The notes under the pieces were generated by a model, which was not told where the DNA came from, did not search any database, and saw only the letters and a program-made list of their open reading frames with translations. This document shows positions 31,382 to 34,270 of a stretch of DNA of 34,270 nt, piece after piece. Numbering within the stretch: the stretch's first letter is position 1; each line of letters opens with the position of its first letter. This DNA comes from Verrucomicrobiales bacterium (GTDB lineage: Bacteria > Verrucomicrobiota > Verrucomicrobiia > Limisphaerales > UBA11320). The DNA is taken from assembly GCA_016793885.1 (NCBI GenBank), contig JAEUHE010000071.1:1-34270 (forward strand), written 5' to 3'. Both the position numbers and the translations under genes were made by a program.

Positions 31382-34270
31382 ATGTATAACGTGTATAAAC
31401 CCTTTGCCAAAATGCTCCTGACCGGAGCGGCCGTTCTGCCGCTTCTAGGGACTTTGGCGCAGACTGCTCAAGGGCAGTACCTCCCCGACGGGCTGAAGGC
31501 CTATTGGCGAATGGAAGATAACTTCAATGATTCCTCTCTGAGCGCCACCTACGGCGGCACCGGCAGCGGGACCGAGCCGATCGCTTTCGAAGCTGGAAAA
31601 TTTGGTCAAGCGGTGAAGCTCGATGGTAACGATCAGAAGATCACTGTCACCGGCGGCGAACCGGGCGATCTGTCCTTTGCTGGCGGCAGCATGACGCTCT
31701 CAGCCTGGTTCCGAGTCGATGCGTTCGACACCGAATGGCAGGCGCTCGCGGCCCAAGGTGAGAACAACAACTGGCGCATCCATCGCTCGAGCACCAGCCA
31801 AAGCTTCGCGTACCAAGGCGGCAACGGCGACATCACCGCCAGCGCGGCGGCTGGCGATGCTGCTTGGCATCATATCGTAGCCATCTCGGATAAGGAAAAC
31901 GGCTCCAAGCTGTATCAAGACGGCGTGCTGGTAGCCTCGAGCACCACCGCGGCGAACCTGACCACCAACGGCAAGCGCGTCATCATCGGCGACAATCCCG
32001 ATGCCCTGGCTCGCGAATTCGAAGGTGCGATCGATGATCTCGCCCTCTGGAGCCGCGCGCTCACCGAAGAAGAAGTGATGGCGATCTACAACGGCGGCGA
32101 AGGCAAGGAGATCGAATCCTTCTTCACCGTTCGGGCGGAGATCCTGGGTGTCGGTGCGGCTGCCCTGCTGGGTGGTGACGTGACCGATCCCGATGGCAAC
32201 GGTCTGGATGCGCTCGGTGGCGCGACTGACCCGAGCTGGAACTGGGTGGGAATCACCGCGAGCATCGAGGGCGACTTCGAAGGCGGCGAAAACGCCTTCA
32301 ACATCTTCGACAACAAAGTCGGCGGTGGTAATGACAAATGGTGCTGCGATGATCCGAAGCCCGACCAACCGGTCTGGGTGGCGGTTCAACTGGCCAACCC
32401 GATCAGCCTGACCCACTTCACGATGACCACCGGCAACGACTCGCCGGATCGTGATCCTACGGACTGGGCAATCCAGGGCTCGAACGATGGTGAAAACTAC
32501 GAAGACATCGTTCATTACACCGTGGACATCCCCTCCCCTTGGACCACCACCCGGAACCAGGTCTTCAAGTTTACCTTGGGCCGGCCTTCCGCTCCCTACA
32601 CCTATCTGCGCTATATCGCCTACGAAACACCGGGCACCCTCCACCAGCTCAACGAAATCGAATATTTCGGTCGTTCCGGCGGTGCTAGCATCCCGGTGAT
32701 CTCCCGCGCCACCGCCAGCCGCACGGAAATCTTCCTCGGCATCCGCGACGGTTTGGACACCACTTTGGTGGACAACTCGGTTGCCGTGAAGATCGACGGC
32801 GCCTCCGTCAGCGTCACCAAGAGCCGCACCGCTGACGTGCTGTCCTTGACCTATGACAATGTCGCCAAGTATGTGCCGGATTCCCTTCACGCCTACGAAG
32901 TCACCGGCTTTGACTCTGCTGGCAATCAGCTCAGCTTCACGGGCGAAGTCCGAATCCCGGTTCCCTGGTTCCCCGAGGCCAACCTCAACGGACCTGAACC
33001 CGTCGAAGGCATGTGGGCGTTGCGCTACATCTTTGGTGCCGGCACCATCGACAGCATCCCCGCCGCCCTGTCCCGCATCGCGGCCGTGGGCACCGAAGAG
33101 TTCACCGGCAAATTCGCCGACGTGACCACTCAAGTGGCTAACTATCCTGCCGCCGGCGGATTCTTTGGCAACGGTCTGCCCTACGACGAAGCGGCTACCG
33201 CTCATCCTGACGGTGGTTGGAACGCTGAAGACTTCATCCAGCTGTTCATCGGTAACATCGTGATCCCGGCTGACGGCGAATACACCTTCGGTGTGCACTC
33301 CGACGACGGTTTCGCCATGCGTATCCGCGGCGGCAAGGCTGTCGCAGTCAGCGGCAACGGTGAACTCGACCGAGCCGATACCGAAGCAGTCGTACATCCC
33401 GCCAACACGGGCGACAGCAATACCCGTGGCACCTACCTGCTCAAGAAGGGCACCTACCGTATCGAGTTCTTCTGGTGGGAACGCGGCGGTGGCGATCATG
33501 GCGAACTCTATGCCGCTCCGGGCCGCTGGGCCAACGACGGCGACACCGACCTGTGGAAGCTCGTCGGCGATCCTACTCCGGCCGACTCCTACATTCAGCT
33601 GGGCGTCGACGCCGATGGCTGGAGCGTTGTGTCCTCTGATCCGAGCGCCGGTGATGTGGCGGAGAACGCCATCAATAACTGGGCTCAAGGCTTCGCTGAT
33701 CTCGACGCCACCGCGGGCGCGCCGGTCAAGACCGACATTGGCAGCTGGGGCGACCCGGACACCAATGGCGGCATCCCGGCCTTCCCGAAGAACACTCCGG
33801 GTGTGGACGACAACGACTACGCGATCCGCGCGACCGCGAAGCTCGTCATTCCTCAAGACGGAACCTACAGCCTCGGGTTCAACAGCGATGACGGTGCCTA
33901 TATGAAGATCCCTGGACAGGTGTTCACCGAGATCACGGTCAATGGCACTGGCAGCAGCGTCATCTCCGAGGACGGCAGCACGGTCACCTGCGATTGCCTC
34001 ACCGGCGACAGCAACACCCGCGCGACCATCACCCTCGCCAAGGGAACCTACGACATCGAAGCCGGCATGTTTGAACGCGGCGGCGGGGCCTTCCTCACCG
34101 TTCGCGGTGCTCAAGCGGATGCTCCTCGGCTGCCGGTTCTGGTCAAGAACGGCGTCGGAACCTTCACCACCGGCCAGGCTCTGCAGCTGACCGCGACCAT
34201 CGGAACGGATCGTCCGTCCATCTCCGTGGTCCGCAATGCCAATGGCAGTCTGACCGTGACCTGGGAAGGC
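31382..34270 (+). CDS. Large secreted LamG / discoidin-like / PA14 surface protein (3' partial)
   Basis: At least 963 residues, still open at the right edge. Residues 1-32 are a signal peptide (KMLLTGAAVLPLLGTLAQTAQG). A LamG/concanavalin-like domain spans about 38-240 (GLKAYWRMEDNFNDSS...FEGAIDDLALWSRALTEEEVMAIYNGG). A discoidin/F5-8C-like domain spans about 250-435 (AFNIFDNKVGG...KWCCDD...WAIQGSNDGENYEDI). Two PA14-like modules follow, near 610-730 (IPADGEYTFGVHSDDGFAMRI) and 810-915 (IPQDGTYSLGFNSDDGAYMKI). All these folds bind carbohydrates, so it is probably a glycan-binding adhesin or part of a degradative enzyme. Any sorting signal would lie outside the window. It is transcribed away from the TPR gene. 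Confidence 0.88.
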   Translation, partial: MYNVYKPFAKMLLTGAAVLPLLGTLAQTAQGQYLPDGLKAYWRMEDNFNDSSLSATYGGTGSGTEPIAFEAGKFGQAVKLDGNDQKITVTGGEPGDLSFAGGSMTLSAWFRVDAFDTEWQALAAQGENNNWRIHRSSTSQSFAYQGGNGDITASAAAGDAAWHHIVAISDKENGSKLYQDGVLVASSTTAANLTTNGKRVIIGDNPDALAREFEGAIDDLALWSRALTEEEVMAIYNGGEGKEIESFFTVRAEILGVGAAALLGGDVTDPDGNGLDALGGATDPSWNWVGITASIEGDFEGGENAFNIFDNKVGGGNDKWCCDDPKPDQPVWVAVQLANPISLTHFTMTTGNDSPDRDPTDWAIQGSNDGENYEDIVHYTVDIPSPWTTTRNQVFKFTLGRPSAPYTYLRYIAYETPGTLHQLNEIEYFGRSGGASIPVISRATASRTEIFLGIRDGLDTTLVDNSVAVKIDGASVSVTKSRTADVLSLTYDNVAKYVPDSLHAYEVTGFDSAGNQLSFTGEVRIPVPWFPEANLNGPEPVEGMWALRYIFGAGTIDSIPAALSRIAAVGTEEFTGKFADVTTQVANYPAAGGFFGNGLPYDEAATAHPDGGWNAEDFIQLFIGNIVIPADGEYTFGVHSDDGFAMRIRGGKAVAVSGNGELDRADTEAVVHPANTGDSNTRGTYLLKKGTYRIEFFWWERGGGDHGELYAAPGRWANDGDTDLWKLVGDPTPADSYIQLGVDADGWSVVSSDPSAGDVAENAINNWAQGFADLDATAGAPVKTDIGSWGDPDTNGGIPAFPKNTPGVDDNDYAIRATAKLVIPQDGTYSLGFNSDDGAYMKIPGQVFTEITVNGTGSSVISEDGSTVTCDCLTGDSNTRATITLAKGTYDIEAGMFERGGGAFLTVRGAQADAPRLPVLVKNGVGTFTTGQALQLTATIGTDRPSISVVRNANGSLTVTWEG

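Noticed and set aside
31700..34114. An 804-codon open frame on the minus strand
   Set aside because: It is antisense to the LamG/PA14 gene, whose domains are clear on the plus strand. Its product is a low-complexity Val/Gly/Asp/Arg mix with no recognisable domain, as expected for the mirror frame of a GC-rich gene.

Overview
The window looks like chromosomal DNA of a GC-rich, Gram-negative member of the Verrucomicrobiota, probably near the Pedosphaera/Limisphaerales group. The evidence is a small protein of the Minf_1886 family, tandem CRTAC1-type (FG-GAP/ASPIC-UnbV) secreted proteins, outer-membrane export genes, a bacterial CE15 glucuronoyl esterase, a LamG/PA14 surface protein, frequent GTG starts, and intergenic DNA packed with palindromic repeats. 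This placement is inference; no rRNA gene is present.

Layout. 1-2505: the tail of an unidentified gene, then a translationally coupled minus-strand pair, an NfeD-type membrane serine protease and an exonuclease/endonuclease/phosphatase-fold protein. 2737-4290: purH. 4517-14810: a minus-strand block for envelope polysaccharide. Read in the direction of transcription it is corA, an NtrB-like kinase, an NtrC-like sigma-54 activator, a GT39-type membrane glycosyltransferase, an outer-membrane beta-barrel, a Wzc-like tyrosine autokinase, a Wza-like export lipoprotein and a small FHA-domain membrane protein. 14811-15493: a 683 bp non-coding stretch full of repeats. 15494-20370: plus-strand genes for superoxide dismutase, a leucyl-tRNA-synthetase-derived protein without its catalytic core, a 43-residue membrane peptide, a Minf_1886 family protein and a two-lobed M16 peptidase. 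20490-22370: a CE15 esterase lipoprotein flanked by two inverted copies of a roughly 212 bp MITE-like element. 22392-31050: a minus-strand block with a TPR protein, two CRTAC1 paralogues, an MFS transporter and an NPL-type N-acetylneuraminate lyase, followed by an L,D-transpeptidase. 31382-end: the start of a large secreted LamG/discoidin-like/PA14 protein that runs off the window.

Functional reading. The 4.5-13.8 kb block is a capsule/exopolysaccharide assembly and export locus with its own two-component regulator next to it. The 23.8-31 kb block looks like surface glycan use: sialic acid uptake and cleavage beside secreted calcium-binding beta-propellers. The esterase and the LamG/PA14 protein fit a polysaccharide-degrading, surface-attached lifestyle.

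Most unusual points: the LeuRS-like protein lacking HIGH, editing domain and KMSKS; a family of hairpins whose arms covary between copies; the inverted MITE pair around the esterase gene; and a 110 bp element with perfect 22 bp inverted ends that appears to be translated as part of a CRTAC1 protein.
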